Assembly (NCBI GenBank): GCA_030149815.1
Contig: JASLHI010000059.1
Span: forward strand, 1 to 60,014
Direction: 5' to 3'
DNA from: Aquirhabdus sp.
GTDB taxonomy: Bacteria; Pseudomonadota; Gammaproteobacteria; Pseudomonadales; Moraxellaceae
DNA length: 60,014 nucleotides
Each line of letters opens with the position of its first letter. Positions within the stretch are counted from its first letter, which is position 1. This document shows, piece after piece, positions 8,530 through 17,978 of the stretch. Made by a program: the position numbers and the translations under genes. The notes beneath the pieces are model-generated. The model did not search any database, was not told the origin of the DNA, and saw nothing but the letters and a program-made list of their open reading frames with translations.

Positions 8530-9492
8530 TCAATTCGTGACTTGATTTGCTTTTACATGCTCCAACTGATCTTTGGCACAAACCGCTTGTAATTCCTGCA
8601 ACATCGGTGGAATTTTTTCTGCCAAATAATCAATAAACACGCGCACTGCAGGTAACATCCCACGCCGTGAGGCAAACACCGCATGGTAAATCCCTTGGGG
8701 TAATCGCCAATCGGGCAAGACGACTTCTAGTTTGCCACTGCGCAATTGTTCAATGCAGTGCATGAGCGGGAGTAGGGTAATGCCATTGCCTTGTTCTGCG
8801 AGTGCGCGTAGTAAAGGGAAACTCGAACCGACCACTTGCGGATTGATGTCAAATTGTTGTTTGCCGTTAGGGCCGTGCAGTGTCCATTGCGGATGATGTT
8901 CGCTTTCATTGTTACTGAGCGTGATGTGCTGAATGAGTTGATCAGGATGCGTCGGTCTGCCCATGCGGTCGAGATAAGCAGGACTAGCAACGAGGAGCGA
9001 TTCAGTTTGTCCGAAGTTACGCATCACGAGACTGCCGTCATTATCTAACGTATCGCGCACACGGAGTGCTACGTCGATGCCTTCATTGAGCAAATCAATG
9101 CGACGATTAGTAACGGAAAATTGCAGTTTGACATGCGGATAGCGTTGCATAAATTCAGGCAAAATTTGCGACATCTGCCGTTCGGCAATATCGACAGGCA
9201 TGCTGACACGTAGCACGCCACGCGGTTCTGCGCTGAGTTCGGCGACGACATCACGCGCCGCTTGCGCTTCGGTCAGCATCGATTGCACATGCTGATACAC
9301 ACGTTGTCCGACTTCTGTCACCACAAAATGCCGTGATCCACGTTGCAACAACCGCACGCCGAGTTCTGCTTCCAGTTCGGTAATCCGTCGGCTCAAGCGC
9401 GACTTGGGAATGCCCAGCGCACGTTCTGCTTTGCTAAATCCACCATGTTCGACGACCATGGCATACATATATAAATCATTTAGGTTGTCCAT
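8530..9492 (-). CDS. LysR family transcriptional regulator (azoR-divergent)
   Basis: An N-terminal winged helix (FSKAERALGIPKSRLSRRI) near residues 20-38 and a C-terminal LysR substrate-binding domain, about 320 residues in total. I chose the ATG at 9492 (MDNLNDLY) rather than the one at 9522. It has a ggtgg ribosome-binding site a few bases before it, and the family begins at that point. The gene diverges from azoR with 180 bases between, an arrangement in which LysR proteins commonly regulate the neighbour in response to an aromatic or electrophilic ligand. The control of azoR is inferred, not seen. Confidence 0.88.
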   Translation of the reverse strand: MDNLNDLYMYAMVVEHGGFSKAERALGIPKSRLSRRITELEAELGVRLLQRGSRHFVVTEVGQRVYQHVQSMLTEAQAARDVVAELSAEPRGVLRVSMPVDIAERQMSQILPEFMQRYPHVKLQFSVTNRRIDLLNEGIDVALRVRDTLDNDGSLVMRNFGQTESLLVASPAYLDRMGRPTHPDQLIQHITLSNNESEHHPQWTLHGPNGKQQFDINPQVVGSSFPLLRALAEQGNGITLLPLMHCIEQLRSGKLEVVLPDWRLPQGIYHAVFASRRGMLPAVRVFIDYLAEKIPPMLQELQAVCAKDQLEHVKANQVTN

Positions 9493-9675
9493 CAGCCACC
9501 GCCTCAACAGAATTTGAATCATTCTATTATGATGGATTCATGAGTTGTGTTCTATATATGCAACGATATGTCTTAATTTGTGGGATTGGTCTACTTTATT
9601 AAAACAACTATAGTTACTCCAACGCGGTAATCCATAAGAAACTCCGCTCCCATACTTTAAAAGAGAGATTCAAAA

Positions 9676-10254
9676 ATGAACGTACTCCATATCGATTCAA
9701 GCGTATTAGGTGACAACTCAGTAACTCGTGAACTCAGCGCAGCGATCGTTGCTGATCTTCGTCAATCCACACCAAATCTGACTGTGACTCATCGTGATTT
9801 GGATAGTGATGCGATTCCTCATTTGACTGGTGCAACGCTGATGAAAGTTGATGTTGATCAAGCTGCGGCTTCTGAAGCTGTTTTACAGCAGTTCTTGGAT
9901 GCTGACGTGGTGGTGATTGGTGCGCCAATGTATAACTTCTCAATTCCTTCAACGTTGAAGGCTTGGATTGATCGTATTCTGGTTGCGGGTCGTACTTTTA
10001 AATATAGCGAAGCAGGCCCTAAAGGTTTGCTCAGTGGTAAGAAAGTGGTGATCGCCAGCGGTCGTGGTAGTTTGTTTGGTGATAACAATCCTGCGGATTT
10101 CCAAGAGAAGTATTTGAAGCAAGTGTTTAGTTTTATTGGCTTGGATGATGTGCAGTTTGTGCGTGCGGAAGGCATTGCGTATTCACCACAACATCGCATT
10201 GATGCATTGGCAGCGGCACATGCGACGATTCCAGCTTTGGCAAAAGCGAGCTGA
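9676..10254 (+). CDS. azoR: FMN-dependent NADH-azoreductase
   Basis: A 192-residue flavodoxin-fold enzyme that reduces quinones and azo compounds with NADH, using FMN. The N-terminal MNVLHIDSS strand and phosphate-binding loop with SVLGDNSVTRELS, the PMYNFSIPSTLKAWIDRI block and the ASGRG segment are typical of AzoR. A gagag site lies about 10 bases before the ATG. A terminator follows at 10283. It is probably controlled by the divergent LysR gene. Confidence 0.93.
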   Translation: MNVLHIDSSVLGDNSVTRELSAAIVADLRQSTPNLTVTHRDLDSDAIPHLTGATLMKVDVDQAAASEAVLQQFLDADVVVIGAPMYNFSIPSTLKAWIDRILVAGRTFKYSEAGPKGLLSGKKVVIASGRGSLFGDNNPADFQEKYLKQVFSFIGLDDVQFVRAEGIAYSPQHRIDALAAAHATIPALAKAS

Positions 10255-10282
10255 GACAGACAATTTGTACTCGATTTTGAGT

Positions 10283-10310
10283 AAGCTGGTTTTTTTAACC
10301 CAGCTTTTTT
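10283..10310 (+). terminator. Intrinsic terminator after azoR
   Basis: The stem aagctgg(g)t / acccagctt is followed by six T, beginning 28 bases after the azoR stop. Confidence 0.85.
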
Positions 10311-10328
10311 ATTGCACATGAGAATGTG

Positions 10329-10344
10329 CTGGGGTTAACCCCAG
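10329..10344. repeat. 16-bp perfect palindrome (ctggggttaaccccag)
   Basis: A self-complementary 16-mer that resembles the inner part of the inverted repeat at 48762-48825 (ccccagc / gctggg, followed by ctacg). It is probably a short member of the same dispersed family. Confidence 0.5.
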
Positions 10345-10432
10345 TCTTGTATCTACGTTTACTTACAAGTCAAAAGTATTATACAAAAGACGAGAAATAT
10401 TGACTGGATGCCTGTAGCATTTGATACAGAAG

Positions 10433-11089
10433 TTAAGCATTAACATCGGCTATTATTTGCTTTAACTCGTCAATTGATATTACGGTTTCAGATCGATGAA
10501 GCATAGCATGACAATTTGGGCAAACAGGGCGTAAATCATTTATCGGGTCTAGCTCATATTCTTCTTTGATTTCGCCTAGAGGCTTTAAATGATGCACATG
10601 TATAAAGCCTGCGCCTTTTGGACCATAAAATTCCTCAAAATTAAATTCACAGATCACACAACAGATTCCCCATCTCTCAATACATTGTAATCTCGCACGA
10701 CTATCTCTTTCATATTTATTAACGGTTACAACTTTTTTAGCTCCTTCCATAATTTTGTCTGTATTAAGAATCTCCTCAGGAAAATTTTGACCACCTAAAG
10801 TTTCTGTACTTATTGCCCAATAGCGAATAATAGGGCTTCCCCAACCTTCTGGAGATTTTCTATAGTCGAGCTTGTCCAAATAACCTGAATTAGCAAATTT
10901 ATTTAGAGCATGGGCGACTCTGCTATAGGCAGTATAATGATGACCTGCGCCAGCACCACCCGAACCATATTCGTTTTCAATCTCTTCCCATCTAAGTGGA
11001 AAAACATCTTTTAAAGTTAGAGTAAAATCATAAGTTGAGAATGACTTGCCTTTAAAAGCATCAATAACATTTAAAAAATCATCTTCCAT
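10433..11089 (-). CDS. HNH endonuclease (McrA-like, orphan)
   Basis: The C-terminal third is an HNH nuclease domain: a first Cys pair (CCVIC), HVHHLKPLGEI, then DLRPVCPNCHAMLHR with the second zinc Cys pair and the final catalytic His. The N-terminal half is a putative winged-helix or target-recognition region with an unusual Gly-rich loop (YGSGGAGAGHHY). A longer frame reaches 11203 but would overlap the neighbouring gene and begin with unrelated hydrophobic sequence, so I start at the ATG at 11089. No methyltransferase is adjacent. It may be a modification-dependent restriction enzyme, but that role is inferred from domain type only. Confidence 0.8.
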   Translation of the reverse strand: MEDDFLNVIDAFKGKSFSTYDFTLTLKDVFPLRWEEIENEYGSGGAGAGHHYTAYSRVAHALNKFANSGYLDKLDYRKSPEGWGSPIIRYWAISTETLGGQNFPEEILNTDKIMEGAKKVVTVNKYERDSRARLQCIERWGICCVICEFNFEEFYGPKGAGFIHVHHLKPLGEIKEEYELDPINDLRPVCPNCHAMLHRSETVISIDELKQIIADVNA

Positions 11090-11174
11090 TTCTATACATC
11101 CAAGTTTAGTTATATGACTACGATGCGAATTTAAGTGTAAAGCTAATGATAATATGTAGTTAAAGTAGAATATT

Positions 11175-11582
11175 TCATTTCTTCGCTTCAACATGTTTAG
11201 CAAAATTATTCAAAATCGCCTGCCATCCGTGCCGTTGTTGCTCGACTGAATTTTCTGATTCAGCATCAAATGTGGTACGCACAATGACTCCAGTTTCCGT
11301 AGCATCAAATTCAGTTTGCGCAGTACGGTCACCGAAGGTATATTCAATTAATTCATACTTCTCAATCTTGGTATAAGTCCCCGCAAAATCAAAACCAAAG
11401 CTACCGTCTTTCGCTTCCATCCGTGATGAAAACGTCCCACCAACACGCAAGTCCACAGTCGAACTGGTCGTGTGCCAGTCTTCGGATGCTGTATTCCATT
11501 GTTTGATGTCTTCTGGTGTTGTCCAAGCTGACCAAACCTTCTCAATCGGTGCTTGAACGGTAGTTTCTACGGTGATTTTCAT
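11175..11582 (-). CDS. SRPBCC / AHSA1-type START-like protein
   Basis: A 135-residue helix-grip protein. It shows the family opening (ITVETTVQAPIEKVWSAWT), the central GGTF segment, FDFAGTYTKIE and the terminal helix HGWQAILNNFAKHVE. Such proteins bind small hydrophobic ligands; no enzymatic residue can be assigned. The ATG at 11582 is chosen because aaagga lies eight bases upstream and the family begins there. The 32 residues ahead of it in the longer frame run into repeat DNA. Confidence 0.88.
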   Translation of the reverse strand: MKITVETTVQAPIEKVWSAWTTPEDIKQWNTASEDWHTTSSTVDLRVGGTFSSRMEAKDGSFGFDFAGTYTKIEKYELIEYTFGDRTAQTEFDATETGVIVRTTFDAESENSVEQQRHGWQAILNNFAKHVEAKK

Positions 11583-11661
11583 GGCATGAGTCCTTTGTGA
11601 TTTTATCCGTTGAGGTTTTAGGAAATAAAACATTTTAAGATCGACTTGCGGCACACCTCGA

Positions 11662-11730
11662 TATTTCGACAAGCTCAATAACCGCAGGCTCAGTGAACTG
11701 CATAGCTCGTTGAGCTTGTCGAAACGTGCG
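11662..11730. repeat. Dispersed repeat family C, inverted pair
   Basis: Perfect 15-bp inverted arms, tttcgacaagctcaa (11664-11678) and ttgagcttgtcgaaa (11710-11724). Single-arm relatives occur at 33651-33676 and 45921-45960, the latter matching over about 40 bases with a few substitutions. All lie between genes. Confidence 0.7.
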
Positions 11731-11767
11731 GTAAAAAGTAACTGACTGTATTTTTTGAAAACTATCG

Positions 11768-12358
11768 CTACTCATCATCCATGCCTTTCCCCGCCAAAAT
11801 CTGCGGCATATATTTCTCAATCCTCGCCACTCTCGTCTTGGATTGTTTCGCAGAAGAAAAATATAGGAGATATGCTCTTTGTCGCCCTTGAGTGAGTGCT
11901 TCAAATGCAGCTTTTAAATCAGGAGATTGGTCGAGTTGAATCTGAAATTCCTCTGGAATAGCAAACTCAGTGGTCTTTTTCATTTCCACTTTCAGACCTG
12001 ATTTTTCAACAGCAATGGCTTCATGGATATAGTCTTTTAAGACGTTTTTCAGTTCCATAATTTTTAAAGGGTCACTGAAGCGAATCTGCCGTGCTGCCTG
12101 CACATTTTCCGTTTGTTGAATGAGAATATTCTGAGGGTCTTTTAACAGCGCACCTTTGAAAAACAAAAGTGCGCAGTATTCTTTAAAGTCATGGATGAGA
12201 ACGATATTACTTTTCCCCGACGTGTAACAAGGCTGACCCCATTTCAATTCTTCAGTGAGTTCACAGCCAAGCGCAATTTCTCTTAATTGAGCCACGGCTT
12301 CTTGCCACTTTCCAGATTTATTAAAATAAAAATCAACCTTTGGATTTGGGATATTCAT
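11768..12358 (-). CDS. YdeI/OmpD-associated family protein (DUF1801/DUF1905 type)
   Basis: A protein of about 196 residues. The N-terminal part (CELTEELKWGQPCY, then ALLFFKGALLKDP) is the DUF1801 fold, and the C-terminal part (IPEEFQIQLDQSPDLKAAFE, then QSKTRVARIEKYMPQILAGK) is the YdeI tail. Both are normal for this family, whose function is unclear; E. coli YdeI is linked to stress resistance. I prefer the ATG at 12358 to that at 12412, because the latter overlaps the monooxygenase gene and adds a non-conserved extension. The gene runs with the next two upstream genes on the same strand. Confidence 0.85.
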   Translation of the reverse strand: MNIPNPKVDFYFNKSGKWQEAVAQLREIALGCELTEELKWGQPCYTSGKSNIVLIHDFKEYCALLFFKGALLKDPQNILIQQTENVQAARQIRFSDPLKIMELKNVLKDYIHEAIAVEKSGLKVEMKKTTEFAIPEEFQIQLDQSPDLKAAFEALTQGRQRAYLLYFSSAKQSKTRVARIEKYMPQILAGKGMDDE

Positions 12359-12399
12359 TGATCGGTATCCAGTAACTGTAAAAGTTTGAGCGTGCGTAT

Positions 12400-12714
12400 T
12401 TATACAGCCCATGAACCATTGGTGCTATAAGCGGTAAATTTTCGCTCAGATAAGCCACAAGCTCGCGCAGCAGCACGCCATGGCTCGATGTGCGGTGCTT
12501 TTAGATGATTAGCGAGGCTTTCTGAGTCTGGCCATAGCTCGGAAAAACGGATTAAACCGAGATCAAATGGATCTTCGGCTACGTCATACGCGATACAGCC
12601 GTCATTTTTATACGTGGTATCAACGAGCGTTTTTAAATGGGGTTTGATTTCTGCTATTTTTTCTGGTGGAAAGCGAAGAATTCCAAAAACCGCAACAACA
12701 CCTTGAGTCATCAT
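12400..12714 (-). CDS. Putative quinol monooxygenase (ABM / YgiN-like)
   Basis: A 104-residue ferredoxin-like alpha/beta barrel protein. NDGCIAYDVAEDP, LIRFSELWPDSESLANHLKAP and a C-terminal LSERKFTAY strand are the usual blocks of the antibiotic-biosynthesis-monooxygenase family. Members oxidise quinols or aromatics without cofactor, or are merely structural relatives. It precedes the YdeI-family gene by 41 bases, so co-transcription is likely. The start has two adjacent ATGs. Confidence 0.85.
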   Translation of the reverse strand: MMTQGVVAVFGILRFPPEKIAEIKPHLKTLVDTTYKNDGCIAYDVAEDPFDLGLIRFSELWPDSESLANHLKAPHIEPWRAAARACGLSERKFTAYSTNGSWAV

Positions 12715-12772
12715 AAACCTCTTCTTTTTTGATTATAAAAGTTAAATGTGAGAGTCATTTTTTTATCTCTAC

Positions 12773-13633
12773 TTACTCAGCATACATCATTTCAGCAGCT
12801 TTTAAAGGGCTTCCTGTGGTCTCGTAGACTTCTAACCAACGCGGATATTGTTTGAGCATCGGAATATCATTCGGATGAAAGTCAGGTCGAAAATATTGCC
12901 GAAACTCAGGCAAAACCTTTGTCATGATGCCATGACGACCAAAGAATAACGGCAATGTTTTACGCGCCATATTTAAGCGTTGTAACCGACTGAATCCATC
13001 TCCAGCTAACATCTTATCGGTATGCACCAACGCATTCCGCCAGAACTGCGGAAAGATAATCGACATGGCGAGAATGCGTTTTTGATAGCTAATTTTAACG
13101 ACTTTGGTGAGGACATCAAAAGCAACCGCGCGATGTTCCATCTCCTCAATAGAGTGCCAAGCGAGGAGTGCGCGCATATTGGGATGAGCGCTTGCCATCG
13201 TTTCGGGCGAGCGAAACAGCGCTTCTGCCATCAGTGCCGTCATGTGTTCTAATGCTGCGGTAATTGCTAAGCGTATATCTTGTGCTTGATTCATTTGGCG
13301 ATGCTCAAGCCATATAGAAAAGTCCTTAATAATCTCCTGCGCGGGCGTACCTTGCTTGACCAAAATATCGTTATACAAACTGTGCTGAATCCCGTGTTGA
13401 CCTTCTTGCAGGCAAAAATCCGCTACGGCTTCGGCGAGTTGAGGATCAGTAATCTGGTCGCGGTAAGGGCGAATACTGCTAATAAAAGAACGTTCGCCAA
13501 CAGGAAACAACATGCAAATGGAATCCATAAACCGCGTGGCATAGACATTACCGCCAAACCAATATTTGGGCACGTCATTGAGATGAAAGTCCAATTGGCT
13601 ACGGACGTGTATCGGGTGCGTCATCATATTCAT
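12773..13633 (-). CDS. Metal-dependent hydrolase, PF10118 / COG3687 family
   Basis: A 286-residue, mainly helical protein with ferritin-like metal ligands: EGQHGIQH, LEHMTA and HSIEEMEHRAVAFDVL, each supplying Glu and His at the spacing expected for a di-metal site. The family is annotated as metal-dependent hydrolase, but no substrate is established; Acinetobacter members often accompany lipid genes. The ATG at 13633 is preceded by gaggtttaatt. The longer frame to 13717 would run into the family A repeat and is rejected. Confidence 0.85.
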   Translation of the reverse strand: MNMMTHPIHVRSQLDFHLNDVPKYWFGGNVYATRFMDSICMLFPVGERSFISSIRPYRDQITDPQLAEAVADFCLQEGQHGIQHSLYNDILVKQGTPAQEIIKDFSIWLEHRQMNQAQDIRLAITAALEHMTALMAEALFRSPETMASAHPNMRALLAWHSIEEMEHRAVAFDVLTKVVKISYQKRILAMSIIFPQFWRNALVHTDKMLAGDGFSRLQRLNMARKTLPLFFGRHGIMTKVLPEFRQYFRPDFHPNDIPMLKQYPRWLEVYETTGSPLKAAEMMYAE

Positions 13634-13682
13634 AATTAAACCTCGCAAATAAAATTTAGATGCATTCCTTGGTTTTTTTAAG

Positions 13683-13772
13683 TCAAAAGCAAAATCCCTC
13701 CCAACCTCCCTTTGCAAAGGGAGGAGCTTACTCCCTCCTTAGAAAAAGGAGGGCTGGGTAGGATTTGCTTTT
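13683..13772. repeat. Dispersed palindromic repeat, family A copy 2
   Basis: It shares tcaaaagcaaaatccctcc and the inverted ggatttgctttt end with the copy at 6993, but lacks the inner palindrome. It ends one base before the stop codon of acnA, so it forms that gene's 3' hairpin and separates it from the next gene. Confidence 0.75.
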
Positions 13773-13773
13773 A

Positions 13774-16617
13774 TTAAACATTCTCCAAAATATCCCTTAA
13801 AACAAATGGTAAGATGCCGCCATGTCGGTAATAATCCACCTCAATCGGCGTATCAATCCGTGATAGCAGTTCAACTTCTAGCACCTCACCGTTGTGGCGT
13901 GTGATTTTTAAGGTAATGTCCGATTGTGGGGTCATGTGATCGTTGACGCCAATCAGATCAAAGGTTTCGTCGCCAACGAGTCCCAGAGTTTCAACTGAAT
14001 CATCACCCTTAAATTGCAACGGTAAGACACCCATTCCCACCAAATTCGAGCGATGGATGCGCTCAAAACTTCGCGCAATGACGGCTTTGATGCCGAGCAG
14101 TTGAGTGCCTTTTGCTGCCCAGTCACGACTTGAACCCGTGCCGTATTCTTCGCCAGCAAAGACCAGCGTTGGTGTGCCTTTTGCGATGTAATGCATCGCC
14201 GCATCGTACACCGTGGTTTGCAAGCCGTTGTAGAGCGTAAAGCCCCCTTCAACGCGTGAGCCGCTGTTATTCAGAGGAAGCATGAGATTTTTGACCCGCA
14301 CATTGGCAAATGTCCCGCGAACCATGATGTCATGATTACCACGACGTGAACCGTAGGTATTGAAGTCCGCAAGATGTACACCATGTTCAGTCAAATAAGT
14401 GCCCGCAGGGGTTGTGACGCGGAATGATCCAGCCGGTGAAATATGGTCTGTCGTCACTGAATCACCTAAGATGAGCAAGGCTTTAGCCTTCTTAATTTCT
14501 TGGACAGGGCTAGGTGTCATGCTGAAATTATCAAAGAAGGGTGGTTTGGCAATATAGGTGGATTTTGGCCATGGATAGACATTGCCATGGGCGCTTTGAA
14601 TGTTGTTCCACAGATCGTTGTCTTTGGTAAAGTCGGAATATTTTTCGCGATAGACTTCAGGGTTTTGGGCAAATTTGAGTAACGATCTGATTTCATCATC
14701 GGTTGGCCAGATGTCTTTCAAATACACAGGCTGCCCATCTTTACTTGTACCAAGAGGGTCTTTCGTCATATCGATGTTGACCCGACCCGCTAACGCAAAG
14801 GCAACAACTAACGGTGGAGAAGCAAGGTAGTTCGCGCGAATATTCGGATGAATCCGCGCTTCAAAGTTCCGATTTCCTGACAAGACGGCAGCGGCAATAA
14901 TGTCATTCTCGACAATCGCATCATTAAATTCCGCAGCAAGATCGCCAGCGTTACCAATACACGTCGTACAGCCAAATGCGGCGACATTGAAACCGAGTTG
15001 ATCTAAATAGGGCTGTAACCCAGCGGCTTTGAGATATTCAGGCACAACCCGTGAACCTGGACCAAATGAGGTTTTCACCCGAGGGTGAACGGTTAAGCCT
15101 TTTTCAACAGCTTTTTTAGCTAATAACCCTGCGCCCAGTAATACGCTTGGATTGGACGTATTGGTACATGATGTGATTGCCGCAATCAGTACATCGCCAT
15201 GACCGAGATCAAGATAATCTTCATTGCTTGGCATCGGTGGAATATGAATATCCGTTGTTGGGCGATTCGCCATCATGTCCGCTTCGCCGCGAACAATCGT
15301 GCCTAAGTATTCTGATTTATGTGGGACTTGTGCGTCCTCGTTGTAGGTGCGTTTGGTGGTATAACGACTATGCAGGTCATTGGCATATTTATTAAAGCCA
15401 TTGTCTAATAAAGGCGCACTGAATAAATAGTTGAATTTTTCAGCCATTTTTGGCAATTCAATCCGATCTTGTGGGCGCTTTGGCCCAGCAAGTGACGGCA
15501 CAATCGTGCCAAGATCTAGACTGAGATTCAGGCTGTATTCCAGTTCTCCTGCTTTGGGAATACCAAATAGATTTTGTGCTTTGAAATATGTTTCAAACGC
15601 ATCAATATCTTCCTCACTGCGGCCAGTGCCACGCATGTAATCGACCGTGACCTGATCAACAGGGAAGAAACCCATTGTTGCACCGTATTCTGGCGCCATA
15701 TTGGCAATCGTTGCACGATCTGTCAGAGATAATGATGCTGTTCCTTCGCCAATAAATTCGACGAATTTACCGACGACTTTGGCTTTACGCAGCATTTCGG
15801 TGATGCTCAGAACCAGATCTGTTGCAGTGACACCCTCGCGCAGTTTGCCTTTGAGTTCAACGCCTACCACATCAGGGGTGAGGAAATAGACAGGCTGTCC
15901 GAGCATTCCTGCCTCGGCTTCAATTCCCCCAACACCCCAACCGACTACGCCGACGGCATTAATCATCGTGGTATGCGAGTCGGTTCCAACTAATGTATCA
16001 GGGTAGAGTACGCCATTTTTGTGTTGTACACCTCGGAACAGATATTCCAGATTGACTTGATGTACGATTCCGAATCCAGGTGGCACAACGCCGAAGGTAT
16101 CAAAAGCCTGCATGCCCCATTTCATGAACTGATAGCGTTCGTGATTACGCTTGAATTCCAGCTCCATATTTTTGCGTAAAGCATCTGGCGTGCCGTAGAA
16201 ATCTATTTGTACAGAGTGATCGACCACCAAATCGACAGGGACAAGTGGTTCAATTGCTTTGGGATCTTTGCCCATGTCGGCGGCAACGTTGCGCATCGCG
16301 GCAAGATCAGCGAGTAAAGGAACGCCAGTAAAGTCTTGCAGTACAACGCGTGCGACGACAAAAGGAATTTCATCAACTCGGTTTGCATTGGGCTGCCAAT
16401 TGGCAAGCTGCCTAACGTGTTCCAAGGTAATTTTTTTGCCATCGACATTACGAAGGACGGATTCGAGCACGATGCGAATTGAAATAGGCAGTTTAGAGAT
16501 TGGTCCAACTTCAGCGCTTTCTAATGCAGGCAAAGAATATATTTTGTGTGTTTCGCCATTTTTTAGGCTAATGGTTTGTAGGCAGTTATGCGTATTATGT
16601 TGATTTTGTGCTGACAT
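13774..16617 (-). CDS. acnA: Aconitate hydratase A
   Basis: A 947-residue [4Fe-4S] enzyme interconverting citrate and isocitrate in the TCA cycle. The cluster ligands are visible in ITSCTNTSNPS and FGCTTCIGNAG, and the swivel domain with GEEYGTGSSRDWAAKG near the C-terminus. Length and motif order match the AcnA/IRP type rather than AcnB. The ATG at 16617 is chosen because gaggtcatc precedes it; the 14 residues ahead in the longer frame are not conserved. It is monocistronic, bounded by a repeat at its 3' end. AcnA-type enzymes are usually the oxidative-stress-resistant form. Confidence 0.97.
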   Translation of the reverse strand: MSAQNQHNTHNCLQTISLKNGETHKIYSLPALESAEVGPISKLPISIRIVLESVLRNVDGKKITLEHVRQLANWQPNANRVDEIPFVVARVVLQDFTGVPLLADLAAMRNVAADMGKDPKAIEPLVPVDLVVDHSVQIDFYGTPDALRKNMELEFKRNHERYQFMKWGMQAFDTFGVVPPGFGIVHQVNLEYLFRGVQHKNGVLYPDTLVGTDSHTTMINAVGVVGWGVGGIEAEAGMLGQPVYFLTPDVVGVELKGKLREGVTATDLVLSITEMLRKAKVVGKFVEFIGEGTASLSLTDRATIANMAPEYGATMGFFPVDQVTVDYMRGTGRSEEDIDAFETYFKAQNLFGIPKAGELEYSLNLSLDLGTIVPSLAGPKRPQDRIELPKMAEKFNYLFSAPLLDNGFNKYANDLHSRYTTKRTYNEDAQVPHKSEYLGTIVRGEADMMANRPTTDIHIPPMPSNEDYLDLGHGDVLIAAITSCTNTSNPSVLLGAGLLAKKAVEKGLTVHPRVKTSFGPGSRVVPEYLKAAGLQPYLDQLGFNVAAFGCTTCIGNAGDLAAEFNDAIVENDIIAAAVLSGNRNFEARIHPNIRANYLASPPLVVAFALAGRVNIDMTKDPLGTSKDGQPVYLKDIWPTDDEIRSLLKFAQNPEVYREKYSDFTKDNDLWNNIQSAHGNVYPWPKSTYIAKPPFFDNFSMTPSPVQEIKKAKALLILGDSVTTDHISPAGSFRVTTPAGTYLTEHGVHLADFNTYGSRRGNHDIMVRGTFANVRVKNLMLPLNNSGSRVEGGFTLYNGLQTTVYDAAMHYIAKGTPTLVFAGEEYGTGSSRDWAAKGTQLLGIKAVIARSFERIHRSNLVGMGVLPLQFKGDDSVETLGLVGDETFDLIGVNDHMTPQSDITLKITRHNGEVLEVELLSRIDTPIEVDYYRHGGILPFVLRDILENV

Positions 16618-16784
16618 GATGACCTCGGTGTAAGCTGATAAAGAACAGGCGTGACACATTGGACTTCTATCGACTCGTCCTTTGAGTCGTGAGATATGAT
16701 CTTTATTCTACGCTTGATTTGAGCAAGAGGCGCAGGCTTGACCCCCATTGGATTGTTTTTTTATGCAAACACGCTTGATTGTTT

Positions 16785-17912
16785 TTATAGTCGACGTAGA
16801 TGGCGTTGGGGAAGCTCTGTACTTTTGACACAGTTCCGACCAGACGCTTTGGCTTTGTAGAGTGCTGCATCAGCCAGCGCAATCAGTTGCTTGTCTGACA
16901 CGACATCCAAAGGCCGTTCCGCAACGCCGACGCTAATCGTAAAAGATAATGGGCGTCCATCTAGGCTTTTGATCGCGGTGTTTTCTACTGCAGCGCGAAT
17001 TCGTTCTGCGGCGATAAGAGCGCCTTCGATTCCGACCTCTGGTAGCAATATCGCAAACTCTTCTCCACCAATACGTGCTGGTGTATCGATTTGACGTGCA
17101 GTATTTTGGCAGATAGTTGCGATTGTGCAGATGACGAGGTCGCCAGTGGGATGTCCATGTAGGTCATTGATATCTTTAAAATGATCTATGTCCAGTATGA
17201 GCAACGAGAGTGGGTGTATGAAACGAGAGGCACGCGAGATCTCTTGTCGAAGTAACGGCATAAAATAGCGTCGATTACTTAAGCCTGTCATCGGGTCTGA
17301 ATTCGATGCTGTCTGTAGTGCGAGTTCGGACTCATATCGGAGTCGATAGCTATGGGCAAAAGCGCAATGCGCGATCATTACGACAATCGCTGTCGGCCAA
17401 ATGAGCACAGCATAATGAACGGACTCAAAATGATGGACAAAGCCGAGAGCATTCAAAAACGGCGGAAATGCCGCATACAAGAAGATAGCAACAAGATTGA
17501 CGCGTAATGAAAAACCTTGACCAATCAGCAACGGAATAAATAAAAACAGCGTAAAGCCACCAAACCCATAAATCATTCCCATGTTGAGTCTGTTGAGGAT
17601 TTCAACAAAAGTAATGAGGCCAAAGAGTCCAGCAATCACGACAGCAAATTCGATTAAACGACGGTTTTTAATATATTTAAAACTGAAAGGAAAAACAAGC
17701 ATGGACAAATAGGTGAGTCGCAACCCGATGGTGTTCATTGCACCTGTAGGATCTGTGGCGTAGTCTGATGACCACTCTAGAGGACCAAGAAAAGCAGTGA
17801 CAATAAGCATGACTGAACTCAGTGACCGATGATCCTCCCATTTTTGTTTGAGCAGAGGTTCAGGTTCAGCGAGTAATTCAAAAAAGTGCGAAGCAACTTG
17901 CTTGATTTTCAC
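16785..17912 (-). CDS. Membrane diguanylate cyclase (GGEEF), tandem copy 2
   Basis: About six membrane helices (residues about 32-185) form an N-terminal sensor I cannot name, followed by a GGDEF domain. The active site reads GGEEF at residues 282-286, with an intact inhibitory site RQID at 273-276, so it should make cyclic di-GMP from GTP and be product-inhibited. The start is GTG at 17912, preceded by ggag; the same upstream sequence (ttttggagca) precedes the sister gene. It lies 66 bases downstream of that paralogue on the same strand. The sensor's signal is unknown. Confidence 0.92.
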   Translation of the reverse strand: MKIKQVASHFFELLAEPEPLLKQKWEDHRSLSSVMLIVTAFLGPLEWSSDYATDPTGAMNTIGLRLTYLSMLVFPFSFKYIKNRRLIEFAVVIAGLFGLITFVEILNRLNMGMIYGFGGFTLFLFIPLLIGQGFSLRVNLVAIFLYAAFPPFLNALGFVHHFESVHYAVLIWPTAIVVMIAHCAFAHSYRLRYESELALQTASNSDPMTGLSNRRYFMPLLRQEISRASRFIHPLSLLILDIDHFKDINDLHGHPTGDLVICTIATICQNTARQIDTPARIGGEEFAILLPEVGIEGALIAAERIRAAVENTAIKSLDGRPLSFTISVGVAERPLDVVSDKQLIALADAALYKAKASGRNCVKSTELPQRHLRRL

Positions 17913-17978
17913 CAGACGATTGCTCCAAAACGCTCCTAACCGAGTCTATATTAAGTCATTGTCTAATGTGCAGGGCGC

